This document shows positions 52,922-60,991 of a DNA stretch of 64,000 nucleotides, in pieces (the first letter of the stretch is position 1; the number at the start of each line of letters is the position of its first letter). The notes under the pieces were generated by a model. That model had not been told where the DNA came from and did not search any database. It saw nothing but the letters and a program-made list of their open reading frames with translations. A program made the translations under genes and the position numbers. The stretch is from Microbacterium horticulturae (GTDB taxonomy: Bacteria; Actinomycetota; Actinomycetes; Actinomycetales; Microbacteriaceae): positions 558,001-622,000 of the forward strand of contig NZ_CP119108.1 of NCBI RefSeq assembly GCF_029094505.1. The letters are read 5' to 3'.

Positions 52922-54144
52922 AGAAGCTCTTCGCCGTCGCCCTCGGCATCCTCACCGCGATCGGCGGCTTCGTCGACATCGGAGACCTCGTCACGAACGC
53001 CGTGGTGGGCGCGCGTTACGGCATGGGTCTGGCGTGGGTGGTCGTTGCCGGCATCATCGGCATCTGCGTGTACGCCGACATGTCCGGCCGCGTGGCGGCC
53101 GTCAGCGGGCGTGCGACGTTCGAGATCATCCGCGAGCGGCTGGGGCCGCGCACCGGGCTTGCGAATCTCTCGGCGTCTTTTCTGATCAACCTGCTCACGC
53201 TCACCGCCGAGATCGGCGGTATCGCGCTGGCGCTGCAGCTCGCGTCGGGAGTGGCGCCCGGGATGTGGATTCCCGTCGCGGCATTCGCCGTCTGGATCGT
53301 CATCTGGCGCACCAAGTTCTCGATCATGGAGAACGTCGCCGGCCTTCTGGGACTGTGCCTGATCGTGTTCGCAGTGGCGCTGTTCCTGCTCGGCCCCGAT
53401 TGGGGGACCCTGGGCGATCAGGCGATCCGGCCCTGGTCGGCGGGTTCGCCCGACCTCTCGTACTGGTATTACGCAGTCGCCTTGTTCGGCGCCGCCATGA
53501 CGCCGTACGAGGTGTTCTTCTTCTCGTCCGGCGCCGTCGAAGAGGGCTGGACGAAGAAGGATCTCGGCACCGAACGGCTGAACGTGTTCGTCGGCTTTCC
53601 GCTGGGCGGCCTGCTCTCGCTGTCGATCGCAGGGTGTGCGGCGGTGGTGCTGCTGCCGCTGGGGGTGGATGTCACCTCCCTGTCGCAGCTCGTGATGCCG
53701 GTGGCCGAGGCGGGCGGGCGTCTGGCGCTCGCGTTCGTGATCGTCGGCATCCTCGCCGCCACGTTCGGTGCGGCGCTCGAGACGACGCTGTCGAGCGGGT
53801 ACACCCTGGCGCAGTTCTTCGGATGGAGCTGGGGCAAGTTCCGTCGCCCCCGCCAGGCTGCGCGGTTCCATCTCTCGATGATCATCTGCCTGCTCGTGGG
53901 GATCGGGGTGCTCGCGACCGGTGTGGATCCGGTCATGGTCACCGAGGTGTCTGTGGTGTTCTCGGCCGTCGCGCTGCCGCTCACCTACTACCCGATCCTG
54001 GTGGTCGCGAACGACCCCGAATACATGGGTGACAAGGTCAACGGACGCGTGCGCAACGGCTTCGCGGTCGTCTTCCTCGTGGTGATCATGGTGGCGGCGC
54101 TCGCCGCGATCCCGCTGATGATCCTGACGGGAATGGGCTCATGA
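52918..54144 (+). CDS. Nramp-family-related metal transporter
   Basis: A 408-aa protein with about eleven hydrophobic helices, similar in layout to Nramp. The canonical helix-1 metal motif DPGN is replaced by GFVDIGDLVT near residue 20. In helix 6 the usual MPH-type site reads MTPYEVFFFSSGAVEEGW near 195. Such changes mark Nramp-related transporters that may carry other ions (for example Mg) or have lost Mn/Fe selectivity. ATGA overlaps lie on both sides. Confidence 0.8.
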   Translation: MKKLFAVALGILTAIGGFVDIGDLVTNAVVGARYGMGLAWVVVAGIIGICVYADMSGRVAAVSGRATFEIIRERLGPRTGLANLSASFLINLLTLTAEIGGIALALQLASGVAPGMWIPVAAFAVWIVIWRTKFSIMENVAGLLGLCLIVFAVALFLLGPDWGTLGDQAIRPWSAGSPDLSYWYYAVALFGAAMTPYEVFFFSSGAVEEGWTKKDLGTERLNVFVGFPLGGLLSLSIAGCAAVVLLPLGVDVTSLSQLVMPVAEAGGRLALAFVIVGILAATFGAALETTLSSGYTLAQFFGWSWGKFRRPRQAARFHLSMIICLLVGIGVLATGVDPVMVTEVSVVFSAVALPLTYYPILVVANDPEYMGDKVNGRVRNGFAVVFLVVIMVAALAAIPLMILTGMGS

Positions 54145-54557
54145 AACGTGCACACGGCCCGGACCGGATACTGGACTGGTACCGCGACCCCGACGGGCGG
54201 GGCGTGGATGCCAGGCTCCATCTGCTTGATCGGCAGATGCTCGACCGCGACGACGTGCCCGTCAGCACCGTCGACGACGTGGAGCTGGACGGCGTCGTGC
54301 TCGGCGAGACCGTCGACCACCGGCATCCACCCGTCGTCGGCGCCATCCTCATCGGGGCGGCGGTCCTCCCGCGGATTTTCGGTGGAAGGATGCCCCGCTC
54401 GCGCTGGGCGCGGATCGAGTGGGGCCACGTCACGCGGCTGGACACCGTCATCACGCTCGCCGACAGCGGCGACGACCTCGACGCGACCTGGCTGGAGCGT
54501 TGGATCCGCGATCGGGTGATCGCCCACATTCCCGGAGGCTCGCATGCTCCTGAGTGA
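54141..54557 (+). CDS. PRC-barrel-like protein
   Basis: A 138-aa soluble protein apart from one hydrophobic stretch (VVGAILIGAAVLP). The N-terminus (VDARLHLLDRQMLDRDDVPV) resembles PRC-barrel proteins, where a small beta-barrel starts with a similar LLDR segment. It overlaps the transporter by ATGA and the following PRC-barrel-like gene by 14 nt. Role unknown, but the tight coupling suggests work with the transporter. Confidence 0.6.
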   Translation: MKRAHGPDRILDWYRDPDGRGVDARLHLLDRQMLDRDDVPVSTVDDVELDGVVLGETVDHRHPPVVGAILIGAAVLPRIFGGRMPRSRWARIEWGHVTRLDTVITLADSGDDLDATWLERWIRDRVIAHIPGGSHAPE

Positions 54558-54900
54558 GTTGCTCGATTCGCGCGTGCACGGACCCGCCGGGCAAGACCTC
54601 GGACGGGTCGTCGACGTGCGGTTCCGTCGTGGCGAGCGCACCGACGGCCGCGAGGGCGAGCTCACCCTGATCGCGCTGATCATCAGCCCGCACAGCCGGA
54701 TGTCGTTCTACGGCTACGAACGGGGCCGGGTGAACCGGCCGGTGGCGATCGCGAAGCTGATCGCGTGGATCCATCGGAAGTCGCGGGTCGTGCCGTGGGA
54801 GTGCGTGCAGATCGTCACGGATCAGGGCGTGTTCCTCGGCGTCGAGCCGCCGGTCATCCCTCTGGACGTGCGCCGGCCGATCTCGGCGCAGCAGCCGTAG
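54544..54900 (+). CDS. PRC-barrel-domain-like protein
   Basis: A 118-aa protein beginning MLLSELLDSRVHG, with GQDLGRVVDVRF strands typical of PRC barrels. It has a central hydrophobic strand (LTLIALIISP) and a C-terminal basic helix. It is the last gene of the run begun by the SDR, and ends directly against the convergent acidic gene. Confidence 0.6.
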   Translation: MLLSELLDSRVHGPAGQDLGRVVDVRFRRGERTDGREGELTLIALIISPHSRMSFYGYERGRVNRPVAIAKLIAWIHRKSRVVPWECVQIVTDQGVFLGVEPPVIPLDVRRPISAQQP

Positions 54901-55140
54901 TCAGGGCAGGTCCTCGACCTGCACCCGCAGATCGTCGGGGCCGTCGTCGTCCTCACCGGCGCCGGGGGCGTCTTCGGGGGCGATGTCGCCCTGCCCGTCC
55001 TCGCCCTGCCAGGCCTCCTGCGGATCGTCGCCCTGCGTGTCGGGCTGCAAGGACTCGGCAGAGGCCTCGATGTCTTCCTGGGGGATCTCCTCGTCCTGGT
55101 GCGGCTCGCGGGCGGCGGCATCATCGAAGGTGTCGCTCAT
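54901..55140 (-). CDS. Small acidic protein, probably disordered
   Basis: A 79-aa protein rich in D, E, Q and P with no hydrophobic core. GAAAGGAGCACGATC before the ATG is a strong ribosome site, which makes the gene credible. A CGTCAACCCCAT box lies 60 nt upstream (55200-55205 on the minus strand for CGTCAA), placing it with the stress-type promoters. Function unknown. Confidence 0.65.
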   Translation of the reverse strand: MSDTFDDAAAREPHQDEEIPQEDIEASAESLQPDTQGDDPQEAWQGEDGQGDIAPEDAPGAGEDDDGPDDLRVQVEDLP

Positions 55141-55199
55141 GATCGTGCTCCTTTCATCGGGAACAGTGTGGGCCGTACCGCGCGCGGCGCCCCATGGGG

Positions 55200-55205
55200 T
55201 TGACG
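55200..55205 (-). promoter_or_regulatory. Promoter box before the acidic gene
   Basis: CGTCAACCCCAT begins at 55205 on the minus strand, an excellent box match, but no clear TAnnnT stands at 28-29 nt (CCACAC or CACACT only). Confidence 0.35.
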
Positions 55206-55268
55206 CGGCGCCGGCGACGTCGTAGGCGGGATGCCCTGCGCCGTCGCGAGCCCGGAAGAAGAATCCGT

Positions 55269-55308
55269 TGTCAACGGGTCGTGTGGCGCAGGGGTCCCCC
55301 GCTACGGT
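55269..55308 (+). promoter_or_regulatory. Composite promoter of the tiny membrane protein operon
   Basis: TGTCAACGGGTC begins at 55269. TACGGT (55303-55308) comes exactly 28 nt after TGTCAA and 6 nt before the ATG at 55315, indicating a leaderless message. Confidence 0.6.
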
Positions 55309-55314
55309 GCAGAC

Positions 55315-55431
55315 ATGGACGATGACAAGACCACCGGTCGTGGGGGACGCCTGTTCGTGTTCTGGGCATGGATGACGATCATCGCGGGCGGGCTCGCCGT
55401 GATGATCGTGATCCCGCTGGCGGGGCGGTGA
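55315..55431 (+). CDS. Tiny single-span membrane protein
   Basis: A 38-aa protein with a polar N-terminus (MDDDKTTGRGGR) and one membrane helix (VFWAWMTIIAGGLAVMIVI). It begins 6 nt after a -10 hexamer and ends 2 nt before the DUF6766-type gene, so it leads that operon. Function unknown. Confidence 0.6.
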   Translation: MDDDKTTGRGGRLFVFWAWMTIIAGGLAVMIVIPLAGR

Positions 55432-55433
55432 GC

Positions 55434-56114
55434 ATGATGAAGCGATTCCTGCGCGACAACGGCCTGAGCCTCTGCATGCTCGCGATCTTTCTGGCGGCCC
55501 TCATCGGGCAGTCCTTCGCGGGGTGGGCCGCCAACAATGAGGAGCTCGTCGAGCACAGTCAGCCGATCATCGGATACGGCGACTTCGTGAGTTCGTCGGC
55601 ATTCCTGGTGGATGTCGCGGAGAACTGGCAGTCGGAGTTCCTGCAGTTCTTCGTCTTCATCTTCGCGACGATCTGGCTCATCCAGCGCGGGTCGCCCGAA
55701 TCGAAGAAGCCGGGCGATCAGGGCCTGGGCACCGACGAAGAGCAGATGGTCGGCGAGCACGCGAAGCCTGCCTCGCCCCTGTGGGCGAAGGTGCGCGGAT
55801 TCCGCGGCTGGCTCTACGGCAACTCGCTGCTGATCACGATGGGGGCGATCTTCTTCCTGTCGTGGTTCGCGCAGTCGCTCGGCGGCATGGTGGAGATGAA
55901 CGAGGAGAACGCCGAGCATGGCGTGGCGCCGCTGGACTGGATCGGGTACGTCAGCTCGCCTGACTTCTGGAACCGGACGCTGCAGAACTGGCAGTCCGAG
56001 TTCCTGGCCGTGGGCGCGATGGTGGCCTTCACCATCTACCTGCGTCAACGCGGGTCGAGCGAGTCCAAGCCGGTCGGCACGCCGCATGCCACAAGTTCGG
56101 AAGAAGCGGAATGA
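55434..56114 (+). CDS. DUF6766-like membrane protein with internal duplication
   Basis: A 226-aa protein built of two similar halves. Each half has a pair of hydrophobic segments, a polar NNEE or NEEN stretch, and NWQSEFL before the second membrane helix (near residues 63 and 185). Domain naming is from memory. The ATG at 55434 starts MMKRFLRDNG. It overlaps the following small gene by ATGA. Function unknown; likely an envelope stress protein. Confidence 0.7.
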   Translation: MMKRFLRDNGLSLCMLAIFLAALIGQSFAGWAANNEELVEHSQPIIGYGDFVSSSAFLVDVAENWQSEFLQFFVFIFATIWLIQRGSPESKKPGDQGLGTDEEQMVGEHAKPASPLWAKVRGFRGWLYGNSLLITMGAIFFLSWFAQSLGGMVEMNEENAEHGVAPLDWIGYVSSPDFWNRTLQNWQSEFLAVGAMVAFTIYLRQRGSSESKPVGTPHATSSEEAE

Positions 56115-56362
56115 GAAACGGGGTGGATGCTGTGGTCGAGCGCATCGACATCGAATACGGCGGACGGACCTTCAGCGTCGGCGGCCAGGAGCTCTCAGAG
56201 GTGGTGGACGCGATCGACGCGGCGCTCGCCGGCGGAGACCACTGGCTGCGCGTGAACGATGGCGATGGGGCGCCGCGGGAGGCGTTCCTGCTCGTCACCC
56301 CGGGCACGCCGCTGGCGGTGGTTCCCATCCCGGGGACTCAGCCGCCTGACGTCAGCCCTTGA
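56111..56362 (+). CDS. Small protein of unknown function
   Basis: An 83-aa soluble protein. VERIDIEYGGRTFSVGGQ suggests paired beta strands and LSEVVDAIDAALAG a helix. It overlaps the DUF6766-like gene by ATGA, supporting reality. Its 3' end overlaps the convergent ABC permease by 11 nt. Confidence 0.6.
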   Translation: MRNGVDAVVERIDIEYGGRTFSVGGQELSEVVDAIDAALAGGDHWLRVNDGDGAPREAFLLVTPGTPLAVVPIPGTQPPDVSP

Positions 56363-57311
56363 TTCCGCCCGCGCTGACACCGTGCACGATCTGACGTTGG
56401 CCCAAGAAGAAGACGACGATCATCGGCACGGTGGCGATCACACTGGCGGTGACGATGATCTCCCAGTGCCATTCGCCGCCGAAACCGAAGGCGTCCACGA
56501 GTGACTTCAACCCGCGCGGCACGGTGAACGTGGTGTCGTCGCGCAGGTAGATGAGGGCGCGCATCAGGTCGGTCCACGACGCCTGCACCTCGAAGATCAG
56601 CGCGACCGCCAGCGCAGGCCGGCTGAGGGGGAGTGCCACCCTCCAGAACACGGCCCACTGCGATGCCCCGTCCACGCGCGCGGCGTCGAAGAGGTCGCGG
56701 GGCAGTGCGAGCATGAACTGCCGTATCAAGAAGATGTAGAAGGCGCTTCCGAAGAGATTCTGCGCCCACAGCGGCACGAGAGTGCCCACCATGCCCAGCG
56801 CATTCCAGATGAGGAAGGTGGGGATCATGGTGACGGCACCCGGCAGCATCATCGTCGCCAGCACGAGCCCGAAGAGGAACCCGCGTCCCCGAAACCGGAA
56901 ATACGCGAAGCCCCATGCGACCATGGCGCTCGAGAGCGTGACGGTGACGGCGGCCAGCGCCGTCACCACGACCGTGTTCACCAGCCAGAGTGCGAGGGGC
57001 GCCTGCTGCCAGACCGTTACGTAATTGTCGAATGTGAACGTCTGCGGGATGAGCCGGTTGTCGAAGACGTCACTGCGGGGCTTGAACGAGGCGCTGATGA
57101 GCCAGATGAACGGGTACGCGAACACGACCGACAGCACGACCAGGGCCGCCATGATCAGCCACCGCATCGGATGACGATGGCGCTCGGGGCGTAGGCGTCC
57201 GCGCGATTCGGCGCGTTCACGCACCTCGGCGATCGTCGTCAGCGGTCCGCTCGGCAGCGGATCCATCTCGTAGTCGCCGTCGGGTGCGCTGTGCGGGAGA
57301 GCATGTGTCAT
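56352..57311 (-). CDS. Sugar ABC transporter permease (MalG type)
   Basis: A 319-aa membrane subunit. A polar N-terminus of about 55 residues precedes six hydrophobic segments. The EAA-type loop (DAARVDGASQWAVFW) is near residue 213 and the end AGGIKG is family-typical. The ATG at 57311 overlaps the upstream permease stop. It is the last gene of the third sugar importer of the window. Confidence 0.92.
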   Translation of the reverse strand: MTHALPHSAPDGDYEMDPLPSGPLTTIAEVRERAESRGRLRPERHRHPMRWLIMAALVVLSVVFAYPFIWLISASFKPRSDVFDNRLIPQTFTFDNYVTVWQQAPLALWLVNTVVVTALAAVTVTLSSAMVAWGFAYFRFRGRGFLFGLVLATMMLPGAVTMIPTFLIWNALGMVGTLVPLWAQNLFGSAFYIFLIRQFMLALPRDLFDAARVDGASQWAVFWRVALPLSRPALAVALIFEVQASWTDLMRALIYLRDDTTFTVPRGLKSLVDAFGFGGEWHWEIIVTASVIATVPMIVVFFLGQRQIVHGVSAGGIKG

Positions 57312-58267
57312 CGGTCCGTCTCCCCTTCGTAGTAGACGAGGCGGCGCGACACGATGAGCTGGACGGCGGTGACGGCCATGATCAGCGCGAACAGCACCCA
57401 CGCCATCGCCGACGCGTAGCCCATGTGCAAGAACTCGAACGCCTGCTGGAAGAGATAGATCACATAGAAGAGCGCGGCGTCGTTGCTGTAGGTCGTGTTG
57501 CCCGATCCGAAGAAGGCCGTGTACGCCTCGTCGAAGGTCTGCAGCGCTCCGATGGTGTTGATCACGATGATGAAGAAGAGCGCCGGGCTGATCATGGGGA
57601 GCGTCACGCTCATGGATTGGCGCCAGAAGCCGGCGCCGTCCAGCCGCGCCGATTCATACAGCTCATCGGGAACGTTCTGCAGTGCGGCCAGCAAGATGAT
57701 GACCGATGCGCCGACCGTCCACAGGCTCATCAGGATCAGCCCGGGCTTGACCCAGGCAGGATCGGTCGTCCAGGCAGGTCCCGTGATGCCGAACCACCCG
57801 AGCACGGTGTTGATGAGTCCGTTCTGTCCGTTGAACAGGAGGAGGAAGAGGATGCCGACGGCCACCGGCGGGGTCATCTTGGGCAGGTAGAAGATGGTGC
57901 GGAAGACTCCGGCGCTCCTGCCGGCGCGGTTCAGGAGCAGCGCGAGCACGAGTGCGACAAGCACGTGCAGGGGCACCTGGATGACAGTGAAGAACAGCGT
58001 ATTGCCCAGGGCGAGGGCGACCTTGGGGTCTTGGAACAGCTCGACGTAATTCTGCCCGCCGATGAAGTGCGGGTCGTTGATGACGTCGTAGTCCGTCAGC
58101 GAGAGGTACACGCTGTAGATCAGCGGCCATGCCGTGAACACCCCGAAGCCGATCAACCAGGGCGACAGGAACAGCAGCGCCGAGCGGGAGTTCCGCCGCC
58201 GTGCCCGGCGCCGGGACCGGGCACGGTCCACGGTCGCCGGGACGCGGGAGGCATCGACGGCGCTCAT
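57308..58267 (-). CDS. Sugar ABC transporter permease (MalF type)
   Basis: A 319-aa partner permease. The very basic N-terminus (RARSRRRARRR) precedes the first helix, and the EAA-type loop (ESARLDGAGFWRQSM) is near residue 210. The ATG at 58267 lies 5 nt after the binding-protein stop. There is no ATPase gene nearby, so it probably uses a shared ATPase. Confidence 0.92.
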   Translation of the reverse strand: MSAVDASRVPATVDRARSRRRARRRNSRSALLFLSPWLIGFGVFTAWPLIYSVYLSLTDYDVINDPHFIGGQNYVELFQDPKVALALGNTLFFTVIQVPLHVLVALVLALLLNRAGRSAGVFRTIFYLPKMTPPVAVGILFLLLFNGQNGLINTVLGWFGITGPAWTTDPAWVKPGLILMSLWTVGASVIILLAALQNVPDELYESARLDGAGFWRQSMSVTLPMISPALFFIIVINTIGALQTFDEAYTAFFGSGNTTYSNDAALFYVIYLFQQAFEFLHMGYASAMAWVLFALIMAVTAVQLIVSRRLVYYEGETDR

Positions 58268-58272
58268 GCGGC

Positions 58273-59661
58273 TCAGCCCTTCTTCTCGAGCTGCGCCCAT
58301 CCGTCGTCGAGCGCCTTCTGAGCGGTCTGCTGGGCCTTCTGCAAGGCATCCTTCGGTGTGTCCTGTCCGTTGAGCACGGAGTTGACGGCGTCTTGCAGGG
58401 CCGTGGTGAACTCGGCATCGGCGGGGTTGGCCGGAAGTGAGAAGGTGTGGGCGTTGGCCTCGTACATCTTGCTCACCGCGGTGTCCCACGGCTCTCCGCC
58501 CGAGGTCACCATGCCCTCTATCATCTTGTCGGCGGTGGTGCTCCCGGTGAGGATGCCGGTGAACGGCTTGCCATCCTTGTCGCGGGCGGCGATGCGGGCG
58601 TCGGCCGCCGCCTTCCACGCGTCCGTCGAGGTCATCAGCCGCGCCCAGCGGCACGCCGCTTCGGGGTTCTTGCTGCCCGCCGGAATCGCCCATGCCGAGC
58701 CGGAGGCGTACGCCAGTGTCTGGCCGGAACGGTCGCGCACCGTGTCGAACGCCATTGGCGCCTTCGGTGAGACGTCATTGAGGACGTTGACGTACCACTG
58801 CTCCATCGGCATGGCGCCGAGCACGTCGGTGGCGAACTGGTTGCCCTTGCCGAAGAAGTCCGCCGAGTCGCGGTATGCCTTGACCTTGCTGAAGCCGCCT
58901 TCGTCGTTGTAGATCGAGACCGCCCAGGTCAGTGCCTCGACGACCTTCGGATTGTCGAGCTGCGCCTTCTTGCCGTCGGCGGAGATGAGGTCCGCCCCGT
59001 TGGCCTTGGCCCACAGCGGCAGGAACTCCGGCAGCTTGCTGTCGACGCCGATCACGGTCAGCTTGCCGCCGTCGGTCTTCGTCATCTTCTTCGCGGCGTT
59101 CGCCATGGCCTCCCAGTTCGACCCGTTGACGTCCGCGATCGTGAGCCCGGCGGCCTTCAGCAGCTTCGCGTCGGCCATCGTCAGCTGGATCGTGTTGAAC
59201 TCCGGAATGCCGTAGACGGTGCCGTCGAGAGTGACCTGGGCCAATGCCGACGGCACGAACGCGTGGGTGTCGATCCCCTCGCCGCTCACGCAGTCGGTCA
59301 GCGGGACGATGGCTCCGCGCGCGGCGAGTGATCCGATCTGGTTACGACTGGCGTAGATGATGTCGGGGGGAGAGCCTGTGGCGACGGCCGAGAGGAACTG
59401 CTGCAGGTCGAGATCGCCCTTGATGAGCTTGAGTGTCACCCCGCTCATGTTCTTCTCCGCGAGGTCCATGCGGGCGGTGGCGACCTCGTCGCCACCGGAG
59501 AAGCCCATCACCGTCAGTTTCCCGCTGACCTTGTCGTTCTTCGAGAAGGAACTCTGCGGCTTGGCCTTGTCGCCCGTGCCCACGGCGCAACCCGCGGTTC
59601 CGGCGACGAGCGCCGCCATGAGCGCCAGCGCGCACGCCGTGCGCGGCATCCGTCGTTCCAT
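58273..59661 (-). CDS. Sugar ABC transporter substrate-binding lipoprotein
   Basis: A 462-aa lipid-anchored receptor. The signal MERRMPRTACALALMAALVA ends in a GTAGC lipobox (Cys25). The mature protein has MalE-like segments such as GSAWAIPAGSKNPEAA in the C-terminal lobe. GGGAGGTGGAGC precedes the ATG at 59661. Its promoter carries the CGTCAAGCCCCT box with TACCGT, back-to-back with the same element for the CBS gene, so uptake may rise under stress. Ligand unknown. Confidence 0.92.
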   Translation of the reverse strand: MERRMPRTACALALMAALVAGTAGCAVGTGDKAKPQSSFSKNDKVSGKLTVMGFSGGDEVATARMDLAEKNMSGVTLKLIKGDLDLQQFLSAVATGSPPDIIYASRNQIGSLAARGAIVPLTDCVSGEGIDTHAFVPSALAQVTLDGTVYGIPEFNTIQLTMADAKLLKAAGLTIADVNGSNWEAMANAAKKMTKTDGGKLTVIGVDSKLPEFLPLWAKANGADLISADGKKAQLDNPKVVEALTWAVSIYNDEGGFSKVKAYRDSADFFGKGNQFATDVLGAMPMEQWYVNVLNDVSPKAPMAFDTVRDRSGQTLAYASGSAWAIPAGSKNPEAACRWARLMTSTDAWKAAADARIAARDKDGKPFTGILTGSTTADKMIEGMVTSGGEPWDTAVSKMYEANAHTFSLPANPADAEFTTALQDAVNSVLNGQDTPKDALQKAQQTAQKALDDGWAQLEKKG

Positions 59662-59703
59662 GCTCCACCTCCCGTGCCATGTCGCCTTCAGCGGCGATAG
59701 TCG

Positions 59704-59743
59704 ACGGTAGGGACGGGGGCAAGAAGGGGGGAGGGGCTTGACG
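59704..59743 (-). promoter_or_regulatory. Composite promoter of the binding-protein operon
   Basis: CGTCAAGCCCCT begins at 59743 on the minus strand. TACCGT (59704-59709) comes exactly 28 nt after CGTCAA. Confidence 0.6.
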
Positions 59744-59787
59744 GCGGAAGGGAACGAGGGTATCCGCGAGAGTTCTCCTCGGCGATC

Positions 59788-59827
59788 TGTCAACCCCATA
59801 AGTGGGCGCTGTCCAGGGGCGTACCGT
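59788..59827 (+). promoter_or_regulatory. Composite promoter of the CBS-domain gene
   Basis: TGTCAACCCCAT begins at 59788. TACCGT (59822-59827) comes exactly 28 nt after TGTCAA. The same box and -10 occur on the opposite strand 45 nt away. Confidence 0.65.
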
Positions 59828-59860
59828 CGGCAGACCGCTCACATCGAAGAAAGGCAGATC

Positions 59861-60274
59861 ATGACTCTCGCACGTGACATCATGACGCCCGCGCCGCGCT
59901 GCGTGGGCGAGAACGACACCCTTGTGGATGCCGCGAAGCTGATGGCTTCGCTGGACGTCGGCGCTCTTCCCATCTGTGGCGAAGACAAGCTGCTGAAGGG
60001 GATGGTCACCGACCGCGACATCGTCGTGCGGTGCCTTGCCGAGGGCGGCGACCCTTCGACCGCGACGGCCGGTTCGCTGGCCGAGGGCAAGCCGGTCACC
60101 ATCGGCGCCGACGACGACGTCGAAGAGGCGATGACGGTCATGAGCCGTGAACAGGTGCGCCGGCTTCCCGTCATCGACGGGCATGACCTCGTCGGCATCA
60201 TCAGCCAGGCTGACGTTGCGCGCGCCATGGCGCCGGCCGACACCGGCGAGACCGTTGCCGACATCTCGCAGTGA
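59861..60274 (+). CDS. CBS-domain pair protein
   Basis: A 137-aa protein consisting of two CBS motifs: ARDIMTPAPRCV at the start, then a second unit around VEEAMTVMSREQVRRLPVID. CBS pairs bind adenine nucleotides; stand-alone forms are often stress- or hypoxia-induced in actinobacteria. GAAAGGCAG precedes the ATG at 59861. Partner unknown. Confidence 0.88.
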   Translation: MTLARDIMTPAPRCVGENDTLVDAAKLMASLDVGALPICGEDKLLKGMVTDRDIVVRCLAEGGDPSTATAGSLAEGKPVTIGADDDVEEAMTVMSREQVRRLPVIDGHDLVGIISQADVARAMAPADTGETVADISQ

Positions 60275-60299
60275 GCACGCGACCCCCGACGAGCGACCC

Positions 60300-60617
60300 T
60301 CAGGCGCCCGCCGGTGCCTGAGGGTCGGGCTCGGGCACGAGGTGCAGCCCGGCTGTGCCGTTGGCTATCGTGGCCAGCGCCTCAAGCCACGCGCCCGACA
60401 GTTGCGGGACGCGGCTGCCGTGGTACTTGAAGACGAGGGACGACGCGCTGCTCAGCCAGACCGTGGTGCGCCCGTCGCCGAGTGAGGCGTCCTCGCGCCA
60501 GGTGAACGCGAACGACTCGTTGCGGCGCAGCTTGTCGAGGATCACGACCTGCAGGTGGGCGAGCGCCCGGTCTTCGATCTCGACACCGACGGACTCCTGA
60601 TAGGTGAACCTGCCCAC
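60300..60617 (-). CDS. Small family protein, paralog A of three
   Basis: A 105-aa protein. The pattern is IEDRALAHLQVVILDKLRRNESF, in two pieces of helix, then TTVWLSSASSLVFKYHGS strands and a C-terminal helix. The two other copies lie 1 kb downstream. RefSeq-style names such as DUF7882 come to mind, but the function is unknown. AGGAGGTCGACGTGG precedes the ATG. It follows a 56-aa gene by 39 nt and is probably cotranscribed with it. Confidence 0.75.
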   Translation of the reverse strand: MGRFTYQESVGVEIEDRALAHLQVVILDKLRRNESFAFTWREDASLGDGRTTVWLSSASSLVFKYHGSRVPQLSGAWLEALATIANGTAGLHLVPEPDPQAPAGA

Positions 60618-60656
60618 GTCGACCTCCTGTGATCTTGTCGGGGCAGGCGGTCCCGG

Positions 60657-60827
60657 TCAGGAACGACGCCGGCGGCGGACCTCCGCGTCATGCTGGTCCT
60701 TCTCAGCCCCACGCTTGACAATATCGGGAGCAGAGTCGTCCGGTGCGCTTTCCGCGCCGTAGCCTTCCCGCTGCTCGGGGCTCGGGGGTGCGGCATCCCG
60801 CCGATCATCTTCTTTGTTGTGTCCCAT
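60657..60827 (-). CDS. Small charged protein (56 aa)
   Basis: A 56-codon frame starting MGHNKEDDRRDAAPP and ending in a run of arginines (VRRRRRS). It is highly polar with no membrane segment. The ATG lies 6 nt after TAGCCT, and a promoter box lies 29 nt further up, so the gene is well supported despite its size. It leads paralog A of the small family. Confidence 0.6.
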   Translation of the reverse strand: MGHNKEDDRRDAAPPSPEQREGYGAESAPDDSAPDIVKRGAEKDQHDAEVRRRRRS

Positions 60828-60833
60828 GTGTGC

Positions 60834-60874
60834 AGGCTAGAACAATCTCTGCGGTCGGGAGTCGGGGATTGACA
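60834..60874 (-). promoter_or_regulatory. Composite promoter of the 56-aa gene
   Basis: TGTCAATCCCCG begins at 60874 on the minus strand. TAGCCT (60834-60839) follows after 29 nt, and the ATG follows after 6 more. Confidence 0.6.
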
Positions 60875-60896
60875 GATCGCCGAACCGCGTCGCGCC

Positions 60897-60936
60897 TGTC
60901 AAGCCCCTGGCGGCCACGCCCCTGGTGCGGTTGCAT
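60897..60936 (+). promoter_or_regulatory. Composite promoter of the FHA gene
   Basis: TGTCAAGCCCCT begins at 60897. TTGCAT (60931-60936) comes exactly 28 nt after TGTCAA. It is divergent from the similar element at 60834-60874. Confidence 0.55.
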
Positions 60937-60991
60937 GAAGTCAGAGCGGGAGGACTGCGCCTCCCCTCAGCGACCAGAAGGTGGTGTGACC

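Noticed and set aside
60715-60720. Another TGTCAA (minus strand) that could count as a promoter box
   Set aside because: It lies inside the coding sequence of the 56-aa gene (codons for DIVKR) and has no TAnnnT at the right distance.
60542-60808. Minus-strand 88-codon frame overlapping the 56-aa gene
   Set aside because: The 56-aa frame has the promoter, correct spacing and better composition; the longer frame is arginine/serine-rich and overlaps paralog A's start.
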